DNA from: Hellea sp965224755
GTDB lineage: Bacteria > Pseudomonadota > Alphaproteobacteria > Caulobacterales > Maricaulaceae
Assembly (NCBI GenBank): GCA_965224755.1
Contig: OZ245061.1
Span: 2,675,247 to 2,739,246, forward strand
Direction of reading: 5' to 3'
Length of the DNA: 64,000 nucleotides
Below, piece by piece: positions 26,238-34,666 of this stretch. The stretch's first letter is position 1. The number at the start of each line of letters is the position of its first letter. Below the pieces are notes generated by a model that was given only the letters and a program-made list of their open reading frames with translations, had not been told where the DNA came from and did not search any database. Made by a program: the position numbers and the translations under genes.

Positions 26238-26265
26238 TAAAAAACCCCGCTTCGAAAAGCGGGGT
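26238..26265 (-). terminator. Rho-independent terminator of the M13 peptidase transcript
   Basis: Read on the minus strand, ACCCCGCTT pairs with AAGCGGGGT around a TTCG tetraloop, followed by a run of T (26238-26243, apart from one base). It begins 7 bp after the peptidase stop codon. The perfect 9-bp GC-rich stem, UUCG loop and U tract make this a strong terminator. Confidence 0.88.
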
Positions 26266-26272
26266 GAATTGA

Positions 26273-28342
26273 TTACCAGATTTTGACGCGTTTCTCCGGC
26301 GGCAAATAGAGCGCGTCGCCGGGCTGGATATTAAACGCTTCATACCAAGCATCGAAATTACGCACGATGCCGTTGGCACGGTACTCGCCCGGGCTATGCG
26401 GGTCGGTTTTGACGCGGTTGCGCAAAGCTTCGTCGCGGGTTTTAACCTGCCAGATTTGGCCGTAGCTTAGGAAGAAACGCTGATCGCCGGTCATGCCGTC
26501 AATCACGGGGGCAGCTTTGCCGTTCAGTGATTTTTTATAGGCGGCATAAGCCATGGTGATACCGGTTAGGTCGCCGATATTCTCGCCGAGGGTTAGCTCA
26601 CCATTGACATGTAAATCCGGAAGCGGCTCAAATCCGGCATATTGCCCGACCAGCACATCTGCGCGGGTCTTAAAGGCTTTGCCGTCTTCTTCCGTCCACC
26701 AATCGCGCTGCTCGCCATTACCGTCGGTCTTGCGGCCTTGGTCATCAAAGCCGTGGCCCATTTCGTGGCCAATCACCGCGCCGATACCGCCGTAATTGAC
26801 AGCCGGGTCTGCCGCCGCGTCGAAGAACGGCGCTTGCAGGATAGCCGCCGGGAACACGATTTCATTGAGCGACGGGCGGTAATAGGCATTCACCGTTTGC
26901 GGGTTCATGCCCCATTCGCCGCGGTCAATCGGGCCGCCTAGCTTGGAAATCATATCATCCCATTGCCATTTATTGGCGGATTTCACCGTGCCGATAAGGT
27001 CGTTTCTATCGACTTGCAAAGTCGAATAATCCGTCCACTCATCAGGATAGCCGATTTTGGGATTAAATTTCGCCAGTTTATCTTGGGCTTCGACTTTAGT
27101 CGCCGCGTCCATCCATTCGAGATTATCAATCCCGTCTTTAAAGGCCCCGCGCAGGTTTTCGACAAGCGCGTCCATTTGCGTTTTAGCGGCAGGCGGGAAA
27201 TGTTTTTTGACGTAAACCTTGCCGACCATTTCGCCCATAAAGCCGTCGATTTGGCCAACGCCGCGTTTCCAGCGGTCGCGCTGGACTTCGGTGCCGCGCA
27301 GGGATTTACCGTAAAAGGCAAATCGGGCCTCATCAATTTCCTTGGGCAGATATGCCGCCATGCCGCCCATATAATGCGCCGCCATATAGGATTTAATGGT
27401 GCCGATATCGGTTTTGCCAAAAGCTTTGGCGAGGCCCTGAATGGCGTCATTTTCGCGGACAACAAATGAGGATTGATTGCCTAGGTCAGAGGCAGCCAAC
27501 ATGCTGTCCCACGGGAAGCCGGGCGCATAGGCTTTTAGCTCATCAAGGCTCATTTTATTGTATGTCAGGCTACGGTCACGGCGCTTGGCTGGTTTCCAAT
27601 GCGTTTTGGCCATTTCGGTTTCAAACATCATGACTTTCTTGGCACTGCCGCTCGGGTCAGCGTCGCCTGCTGCGGCCAGCATGGTTTCAAGGTATTCGAC
27701 ATAAGCGGCGCGAAGGCCGTCTGACTTCTCGCCCTCATCAAGATAATAATCACGGTTGGGCATGCCGAGGCCTGACTGGGTGATATAGAAAATATAATTC
27801 TCGATATCTTTGACATCGACATCAACCCAACCCGCCAATGGCGAGCGAATACCCATTGTAGCATCGCCCATTAGCCGGGCGATATCACTATGAGAGGCTG
27901 CGGCATTAATCGCTTTCAGGTCTGCCTGAATGGGTTTTAAGCCCGCCGTTTGGATGGCGCCCGTATCCATAAAGGAGGCGTAGAAATCACCAATTTTTTG
28001 CTCTTCAGAACCTTTGGCACCTGACTTTGCCGAGGCTTCTTCGATAATCGCTTTGACGCGTTCATTGGACAAATCAGCCAGAACGGCAAAACCGCCATAG
28101 GAGGATTTATCGGCGGGAATTTCCGTTTCGCTCAGCCATGTACCGCTGACATATTTAAAGAAATTATCACCGGGTTTGACGGATAAATCCATGCTGCTGG
28201 TTTTGATACCGTAGCTGCCCAGGACGGGTGTTACCGCAACTTTCACAGCTTCAATTGGCTTTGTTGTTTCCGTGCCTGCATTATTACAAGCGGCTAGGGT
28301 GAGGGCCAAAAGGCTTGATCCTAATAGGTGTTTAAAGTTCAT
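26273..28342 (-). CDS. M13 family zinc metallopeptidase (neprilysin/PepO-like), lipoprotein
   Basis: 689 residues. A lipobox (LTLAACNN, Cys19) anchors it outside the cytoplasm. The M13 N-terminal domain begins MDLSVKPGDNFFKYVSGTW. The catalytic zinc motif is GHEMGHGFDDQG, with the third ligand in LGENIGDLTGI, and the substrate-positioning NAYYRPSLNEIVFPAAILQ is present. These enzymes cut peptides outside the cytoplasm. It follows the RND permease by 34 bp on the same strand and ends at a strong terminator, so it may share the efflux transcript. Confidence 0.93.
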   Translation of the reverse strand: MNFKHLLGSSLLALTLAACNNAGTETTKPIEAVKVAVTPVLGSYGIKTSSMDLSVKPGDNFFKYVSGTWLSETEIPADKSSYGGFAVLADLSNERVKAIIEEASAKSGAKGSEEQKIGDFYASFMDTGAIQTAGLKPIQADLKAINAAASHSDIARLMGDATMGIRSPLAGWVDVDVKDIENYIFYITQSGLGMPNRDYYLDEGEKSDGLRAAYVEYLETMLAAAGDADPSGSAKKVMMFETEMAKTHWKPAKRRDRSLTYNKMSLDELKAYAPGFPWDSMLAASDLGNQSSFVVRENDAIQGLAKAFGKTDIGTIKSYMAAHYMGGMAAYLPKEIDEARFAFYGKSLRGTEVQRDRWKRGVGQIDGFMGEMVGKVYVKKHFPPAAKTQMDALVENLRGAFKDGIDNLEWMDAATKVEAQDKLAKFNPKIGYPDEWTDYSTLQVDRNDLIGTVKSANKWQWDDMISKLGGPIDRGEWGMNPQTVNAYYRPSLNEIVFPAAILQAPFFDAAADPAVNYGGIGAVIGHEMGHGFDDQGRKTDGNGEQRDWWTEEDGKAFKTRADVLVGQYAGFEPLPDLHVNGELTLGENIGDLTGITMAYAAYKKSLNGKAAPVIDGMTGDQRFFLSYGQIWQVKTRDEALRNRVKTDPHSPGEYRANGIVRNFDAWYEAFNIQPGDALYLPPEKRVKIW

Positions 28343-28376
28343 AGTGTTCTCTCTTTCTTTCTGGAGGTAGGCTTAT

Positions 28377-31300
28377 TTATTTGGCAGGCACAGGCGCGCC
28401 TGGCGGCATATGCGGTACAATATCTTCGTCTATTTCCATATCGTCCAACGCCAGCGCCATTTCGGGATCATAGCTTGATCCCAAGCCGGGTTGTTTCTCC
28501 CCGCGCCAGAGGCCGCGGAAGAACCGGGTAATATCAACGCCGATACCATACATGGCCGGAACCAACATCAGTGTGAGGAAAAAGTCAAACAAAACGCCGA
28601 AAGCCAGCGCCACGACCATAGGCTTGAGGAACTCGGCCTGCGCCGAAGTTTCAAACAAGATCGGCGTTATACCGACAAAGGTCGTGACCGAGGTCAGCAA
28701 AATAGGGCGGAACCGCGCCACGCAAGCATCGAGCATGGCTTGATAGGCCCCGACGCCTTTATCGCGCAAGCGATTAACGTAATCAATTAGAACAAGATTA
28801 TCATTCACCGCCACGCCCGAAGCGGCAAAGAAGCCAAAGAGCGACATAATCCCAAAAGGCACATCGGTGACAATATTGCCGAAAATCATGCCGACCAGCG
28901 CAAAAGGAATGGCGATCATAATCAGCAATGGCTGAGCATAGGATTTAAACGCAATGGCGAGTAGGCCATACATCATCATCAAAATAACAATCAAAGATAT
29001 CTTCAATTCTTTGACAAAGTTAGTTTGAATTTCATCATCTCCGACATTGATACGGCTCGCTTTGGGATTGCGTAATTCCCATTGCGGAAAGAAGTTTTCT
29101 TCCATGTCTTTCTTGATACGGGCGACCTCGTCCGGATTGCCTTTGATACGCGCGCCGGTATATTCGAGCCGTTTACGGTCGCGGCGGTTAATCCGCCCGA
29201 TACCGTCGGCAATCGAGACATCAGCGACAGAATACAGCGGAACCTCGACGCCGTTGGCAGCGCGAATGCGCAGGTTTTTCAGGCTGTCAATCGACTCGCG
29301 GGCGGCTTCGGGATAGCGCACCATAACGCGGACATCTTCGCCGTTACGCGGCAGGCGCTGAACCTCGCGGCCATAAAAGGCCTCGCGCACTTGGCGGGTT
29401 ACGCTAGCGAGCGTAATGCCCAATGTTTCCGCGCCGGGCTTAAGCTCAAAACGCAGCTCTGAGGCCGAGCTCTCCAGACCGTCCCAAGCCCGAGCAACGG
29501 AGCTATAGCTTTCCATCTCGTCTTTGATTTCGAGCAGCGCGGTTTTTAAGGCCTCCGTATCTGAAGAGGCAACAGCATAGAACAGACCGCCGCCATTACC
29601 CGAACCGCCCTCGGTGACGCCATAGCTAACCCGGAAAGCATCCGGGATCGGGCCGACATATTCTTCCAGCTTATCGGCAATATCCTTACTTGATATCTGG
29701 CTGCGCCCATTGGGATCGCTTAGCCCTAGAAAACCTTGAACACTCCTGCGGTTGGTAATAGTTCCAGGATTAGAAATGAGCGGAAAATCAACGCTGAAAT
29801 CCCCTTGCGTATTTTCATTTAATTTCGCAATTCCGGCATCGACTTGCCGGCGAACCTGTTCGCGGCGCTCAAAGGTAGTGCCTTCCGGAAAACGGGCATT
29901 AAAAGCGATCATATCGCCTTCCACTTCGGGGATAAAGGCGCTCGGCGCGATGCCGGACATCAGCAGGCCAATGGCCATAATAAACAGGCCAATAAATGTC
30001 GCCAAGGTAAAATAACGAAACTTGATCAGAAAAGCGACGAGGGGCCGGAATGTATTTTTGGCAAAGTTGACCAGACTTTGGGCAATTTTATTTTGCAATC
30101 GCAGAAGCGGATTTCGCTGATTGGGATCAATCGGTTTCAAATGCCGCAAATGGGCCGGAAGGATGAAAAAGGCTTCAATTAAAGAGAATATCAACACGGC
30201 AATAACCACAAGGCTAATCTGCGCCGTCATCGCTTGAATCGGGCCGGTCATGAGCATGAACGGCACAAACATCATGATCGTTGTAATCACGGCAAAATAG
30301 ACGGGCTTGACCACCATATTAGCCCCGGCAATCGCCCCTCGCTCGCCCGTAATGCCGTTTTCGACATGAAAATGTACCGATTCGCCCACAACAATCGCGT
30401 CGTCCACAACAATCCCGATCACTAAAAGAAACGCGAATAGCGAAATCATATTCAGCGTAATGCCAATGGTCGGCGCGATAGCGATAGCGCCCGCAAAGGC
30501 CGCCGCAATACCAACGGTCACCCAGATCGCTACTTTCGGGCGCAGGAACAGCATCAGCGTAATCAGTACCAAGCCCATACCGGATAGAGCATTACGCCCA
30601 ATCAGGCTCATCCGGCTATCAAACATGGTCGAGCCGTCAAACCAGATCGAGAACGTTAAATCCGGCGGGAGCTTTTCGTTGATCTCTTTTTCAAACTTGC
30701 GGATCGCCTTCCCGGCCGCCGTGACATTCAGATCATCGGGCGAAAGCACCCGAAACACGGCCGCATTCTCGCCCTTATAACTGGCGGCAAATTTTTCATT
30801 GTCAAAACGGTCAATCACCGTGGCAATATCTTTGACCCGGACAATGCCGCCTTCCGGCGTTTGCCGCACAATAATCTCTTCAAACTCCGCCTGTGTATTG
30901 GCGAGGGAGCGCGCGCGAAGTTGTAGATTGCCGCCCGTGGTTTCGACCGTGCCCGCAGAAAGGTTGACCGAGGCACCCGAAATCGCCTGCGCAACTTGCG
31001 AAAATGTCATATTATATTGCCGCAGAGATTCTTCGGAAATCTCGATCGTGACCTGTTCCGGCACTTTGGAAATTTGCTCGGTGAGCTGCAATCCCGTCAG
31101 CTTGGTAAGTTCTAGGCGCAACTCCGTAGCAGCACGCTGCAAGGTGAGCCGGTCAACATCGCCGTGAAGCGCGAGATAGATAATATCCGCGCGAGCATCC
31201 CAGCGATGTATCTGGGGTTGAAAGCTATCCGGCGGCAGATTTTGAATGGAGTCGATACGGGCTTTGACCTGGTCGAGCATTTTCTCATAATCAACGCGCA

Positions 31301-31592
31301 ACTTGGTGCGCACATTGACGGTGCCGCCGCCTTCGCGGGCATTGCCTTCAATATAGTCAATACCGTCAAGGCCGTCGATGGCTTCTTCTATGCGGACAAT
31401 AAGCTGTTCCTCAACGTCGCGCGGTGAGGCGCCGGGCCAAGAGACAGAGACGGTCATGCCGTTAATTGTGACCTGCGGAATAAATTCACGCTCAAGACTA
31501 TTATAGCCAAAAATGCCCGCCACAAAAAGGGTGAGCATGATGAGATTGGCCGCGACGGGGTTTTTAACAAACCATCTAATTAAGTTTTTCAT
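28377..31592 (-). CDS. RND-family efflux permease (HAE1/AcrB-like)
   Basis: 1071 residues, normal length. The N-terminus WFVKNPVAANLIMLTLFVAG is typical, followed by the porter region, the TM4 acidic pair in GIVVDDAIVVGES, and a second membrane bundle with VAVNDNLVLIDYVNRLRDKG. It exports hydrophobic or amphipathic compounds using the proton gradient. It overlaps the adaptor stop by 4 bp. The subclass resembles the less-studied proteobacterial AcrB-like pumps rather than AcrB or MexB, so the substrate is unknown. Confidence 0.92.
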   Translation of the reverse strand: MKNLIRWFVKNPVAANLIMLTLFVAGIFGYNSLEREFIPQVTINGMTVSVSWPGASPRDVEEQLIVRIEEAIDGLDGIDYIEGNAREGGGTVNVRTKLRVDYEKMLDQVKARIDSIQNLPPDSFQPQIHRWDARADIIYLALHGDVDRLTLQRAATELRLELTKLTGLQLTEQISKVPEQVTIEISEESLRQYNMTFSQVAQAISGASVNLSAGTVETTGGNLQLRARSLANTQAEFEEIIVRQTPEGGIVRVKDIATVIDRFDNEKFAASYKGENAAVFRVLSPDDLNVTAAGKAIRKFEKEINEKLPPDLTFSIWFDGSTMFDSRMSLIGRNALSGMGLVLITLMLFLRPKVAIWVTVGIAAAFAGAIAIAPTIGITLNMISLFAFLLVIGIVVDDAIVVGESVHFHVENGITGERGAIAGANMVVKPVYFAVITTIMMFVPFMLMTGPIQAMTAQISLVVIAVLIFSLIEAFFILPAHLRHLKPIDPNQRNPLLRLQNKIAQSLVNFAKNTFRPLVAFLIKFRYFTLATFIGLFIMAIGLLMSGIAPSAFIPEVEGDMIAFNARFPEGTTFERREQVRRQVDAGIAKLNENTQGDFSVDFPLISNPGTITNRRSVQGFLGLSDPNGRSQISSKDIADKLEEYVGPIPDAFRVSYGVTEGGSGNGGGLFYAVASSDTEALKTALLEIKDEMESYSSVARAWDGLESSASELRFELKPGAETLGITLASVTRQVREAFYGREVQRLPRNGEDVRVMVRYPEAARESIDSLKNLRIRAANGVEVPLYSVADVSIADGIGRINRRDRKRLEYTGARIKGNPDEVARIKKDMEENFFPQWELRNPKASRINVGDDEIQTNFVKELKISLIVILMMMYGLLAIAFKSYAQPLLIMIAIPFALVGMIFGNIVTDVPFGIMSLFGFFAASGVAVNDNLVLIDYVNRLRDKGVGAYQAMLDACVARFRPILLTSVTTFVGITPILFETSAQAEFLKPMVVALAFGVLFDFFLTLMLVPAMYGIGVDITRFFRGLWRGEKQPGLGSSYDPEMALALDDMEIDEDIVPHMPPGAPVPAK

Positions 31593-33028
31593 TCATCGCT
31601 CCCGTTTTTGGCGACGCTGTTTACCTCGCCGTCCGGCGCGGCTTTATTCGTGTCCTCTTTTTTCTCGTCGCTCTTCTTGAGAGGGCGCTCGGCTTTTTTC
31701 TCGCCGTCTTTATCGCTGCCCTTTTTCTTTTTACCCCGGCGGCGTTTCTTTTTCTTGTCTTTATTATTGGCCTCGGCTTCCTGTTTTTTCAGCCAGTCGG
31801 GTTTTGGCGGATCGACGAGGATTTTCGTGGGTTCGTTAATATCGTAAACTTTCAAAGCCATAGAGGTGCGCGAGCGCTCCAAAGGCGAGAGAACAATGAG
31901 TTCACCAACCTCAACCCCAGAGCGCAGGATCGCGTGTTCGGCATTGGTATCGATAACCACGGCATCGCGGATATCAACCTTGCCTTTATCATCAACAACA
32001 TAGACTTTATTTTCCGGGCGCAATCCATCGCGCGGCAAGACAATAACATTGTTATATTTCTTGCCGTCCAAAACTGCATCGACGAACAGGCCGGGAGCCA
32101 AGGGAACGCCTTCTTCCGAGGCGCCCTTTCCGTAAGGGTCAAAAACCTCGGCTATGGCATATAAAGCCCGGGTCTTGGTATCATAAGCACTATCTGTGCG
32201 CATAATTTTACCAGCCCAATGACGGGTCTTTCCGGCAATTGTTGCGCTCAACATCACATCAGGCGCATCGGCTTTTGTCTTGGCAACAAAAGCGATCGGC
32301 AGATCAAGTTTAGACAAATCAGCATCGGTAAGCGGCAGGCGCACCTCAATAATATTGGTGGAGAATATCCGCCCCAGAGTCCGGCCCGGCGAAACATATT
32401 GGCCAAGATCGGAGGCCTTGGTTCTTACCCGCCCGCTAAACGGCGCTTTGACTGCGGCGCGGGTTAACTGCAATCTCATCGACTCAAGCTCGGCTTGGGC
32501 GGAGAGCAGTCCCGCTTCTGCCTGCTGTCTTTGCGGAATGCGCAGAGCCAAATCGCTGGGCGTGCCGCGTCCAAGTTCTTCGTAATCTTGACGGGCAATC
32601 TCGCCCTCGGCGTTTTCGCGCACCAAGACCTGTTCGGCCTGCGCCACCCCGGCTTGGGCGCGGACAACGGCCACTTTATAATCGGCGTCCTGAATCCGGA
32701 TCAAAGTTTCGCCTTTTCTGAAAATACCGCCCTCAATAAAATTGGGCGAGACATAAACAATCTTGCCGCCAATTTCGGGAACAAGATCAATCTCGGTGCG
32801 CGGACGGGCCTCGCCCTGTGTTTTGACCTCCAGGCGCACATCATCCATTACCGCGTAATCGGCCATGACAGCGAGCGTATTAAAGGCGCGTTTCTTTTCT
32901 TCGGGTTTTTTATTGAGCGCAATAATGGCATTCATCGCAATAATGAAAAATACAATAACCAGCAACGGGCCAGCTATCAGCCAGAATTTTCTCCAGAACT
33001 TACCTTTTTTCTGTATTGGAACGTCCAT
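31589..33028 (-). CDS. RND periplasmic adaptor (membrane fusion protein) with basic C-terminal tail
   Basis: 479 residues. A membrane anchor near the N-terminus (FWLIAGPLLVIVFFIIAMNA) is followed by the lipoyl/hairpin core (EARPRTEIDLVPEIGGKIVY, an alanine-rich coiled coil, KAPFSGRVRTKASDLGQYVS) and beta-barrel domains. The last 70 or so residues form an unusual Lys/Arg/Glu-rich low-complexity tail (KDKKKKRRRGKKKKG). The ATG at 33028 is chosen because it has GAGAG at good distance; the start at 33061 has none. It links the RND pump to the outer-membrane channel. Confidence 0.88.
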   Translation of the reverse strand: MDVPIQKKGKFWRKFWLIAGPLLVIVFFIIAMNAIIALNKKPEEKKRAFNTLAVMADYAVMDDVRLEVKTQGEARPRTEIDLVPEIGGKIVYVSPNFIEGGIFRKGETLIRIQDADYKVAVVRAQAGVAQAEQVLVRENAEGEIARQDYEELGRGTPSDLALRIPQRQQAEAGLLSAQAELESMRLQLTRAAVKAPFSGRVRTKASDLGQYVSPGRTLGRIFSTNIIEVRLPLTDADLSKLDLPIAFVAKTKADAPDVMLSATIAGKTRHWAGKIMRTDSAYDTKTRALYAIAEVFDPYGKGASEEGVPLAPGLFVDAVLDGKKYNNVIVLPRDGLRPENKVYVVDDKGKVDIRDAVVIDTNAEHAILRSGVEVGELIVLSPLERSRTSMALKVYDINEPTKILVDPPKPDWLKKQEAEANNKDKKKKRRRGKKKKGSDKDGEKKAERPLKKSDEKKEDTNKAAPDGEVNSVAKNGSDE

Positions 33029-33072
33029 CTTCTCTCTCAATTTCGTTCTATCGGGCCCCATAAGTATTATTA

Positions 33073-34500
33073 TTAAGGGGCATTATTAGCGAATTGCTCC
33101 GGCAATAACACATCTGATTCAAATCCGCCGCCAAGCGCGACATGCATTCTAACGCGGTTGGCGAGGCGCTCTTTTCGCGCGCTGATTAACTGTCCTTCCG
33201 AAGAGATACGACGGGATTGCGCGTCAAGCAATTGAAGAATTGTTGCTAATCCTTCAGTATAGCGCAGTTCAAGCCTGTTCTCGGCCTCTTGCGACTCGTT
33301 TAGCGACACCCGCAAGGCCGCCTCGCGCTCGGCCAATCTGCCTTCGGCATCCAGCGCGTTCTCAACTTCGAGATAGGCATTAAGCGCCGTTCCGGCATAA
33401 TTTTCAAGCTGCTGGCGCAGTATAGCTTCTTGTTGCGCGATATTGCCTTTAAGACGTCCGCCCTGAAAGATCGGCGCTGTTAGGCCTCCGGCAATCGACG
33501 CGATGAGCGAGTTAATATCAAAAAGTTTTTCCAGCCCGTTCGAGCCCTGCGTAGCGCTCGCGTCCAATGTCAGGCGCGGCAGTAAAGCTTTGCGGGCAAC
33601 ATCAATTTGTAAACCCTGCGCCTGAAGCCGCCGTTCAGCAGCGAGCATGTCTGGGCGTTTGCGCAAAGCATAGCCCGGCGTGCCGGCCCCTGTTAAAGCC
33701 GGCAGGCTCGGTAGATCAGCCGCAGCTTGAATTTCTTCGGAAGGATAACGGCGCAGCAGAATTTCGAGGCGGCGTGTATTGGACGATAAAAACTGCCGGC
33801 GCGTCGCTTGCAAAGCTTGTGAATTGGCCAAAGACGACCGCGCGAGGCGTACATCAGAGGAGCCCGTTACGCCGCCCTCAAAGCGGCGGGTGGTCAGGCG
33901 CAAAGCCCGCTCCTGCGTTTCCACATCGCGGCCCGAAAGCTCTGTCAATAACCGCGATTCGATAAGGTCAAACCATGTCTGGCTCACTTGTCCGGCGATA
34001 GATAATCGCGCCCCGGCATAATCCGCCGTCGTCGCAGCGGCTTCAAGCTCGCTGGAATTAATCCCGTCTCGAATGCGGCCCCAAAGATCAACCTCCCAAG
34101 AGGCGGAAACACCGCCGCTAATGCTGGCTGTGCCGGGAAAGGGGGTCATGTTTTCTGTGCGCGAGGCCCGGGCCGACGCATTAACCGATGGCAGACGATC
34201 CGCAGCAGAAATATCCGTGCGCGCCATCGCCGCCTCAACGCGGGCGGCCGCAGAGCGTATATTAGTATTGGCGTCCAAAGCCTCATTGACCAAGGTCGTC
34301 AGAGTTCCGTCAGAGAAACTCCCAATCCAGTCCGTTGTCGGCAGATCTTCAGGCGCGGCTTCGGCCCAAACAGGGGCGGTCGGCGTCACCTCTTGGGCGG
34401 CCACCACAGTGGGTTCGGGCTTGATTTTCGAAACGGCGTTCAGGCTGGCACATCCTGAAAGACCGTAAACGCTGACCGATAATAGAATCGCAAAACGCAT
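33073..34500 (-). CDS. RND outer-membrane channel lipoprotein (NodT/OprM family)
   Basis: 475 residues. A lipobox (YGLSGCASLNA) is followed by the TolC-like repeated helical hairpins, e.g. ADRLPSVNASARASRTENMT, FDLIESRLLTELSGRDVETQ, and the paired repeat LPRLTLDASATQGS. The second ATG (34500) is preferred because AGGAG sits 8 nt before it but only 2 nt before the first. It is the outer exit duct and the first gene of the tripartite operon. Confidence 0.92.
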   Translation of the reverse strand: MRFAILLSVSVYGLSGCASLNAVSKIKPEPTVVAAQEVTPTAPVWAEAAPEDLPTTDWIGSFSDGTLTTLVNEALDANTNIRSAAARVEAAMARTDISAADRLPSVNASARASRTENMTPFPGTASISGGVSASWEVDLWGRIRDGINSSELEAAATTADYAGARLSIAGQVSQTWFDLIESRLLTELSGRDVETQERALRLTTRRFEGGVTGSSDVRLARSSLANSQALQATRRQFLSSNTRRLEILLRRYPSEEIQAAADLPSLPALTGAGTPGYALRKRPDMLAAERRLQAQGLQIDVARKALLPRLTLDASATQGSNGLEKLFDINSLIASIAGGLTAPIFQGGRLKGNIAQQEAILRQQLENYAGTALNAYLEVENALDAEGRLAEREAALRVSLNESQEAENRLELRYTEGLATILQLLDAQSRRISSEGQLISARKERLANRVRMHVALGGGFESDVLLPEQFANNAP

Positions 34501-34666
34501 AGTCATGTCTCCTTAAGGGAATTCATAACAAGGCCTTAGCGAAAGTCAATCAATTATTATTGAAAAACGATAAGGAGCAGCCTCATAACCTGTCCGGTAT
34601 AATCATAGATTCATATTAGGAGGCTTGAACTCAATTTCACCCCTAGGCCTAACACCCAAGCCTGCG

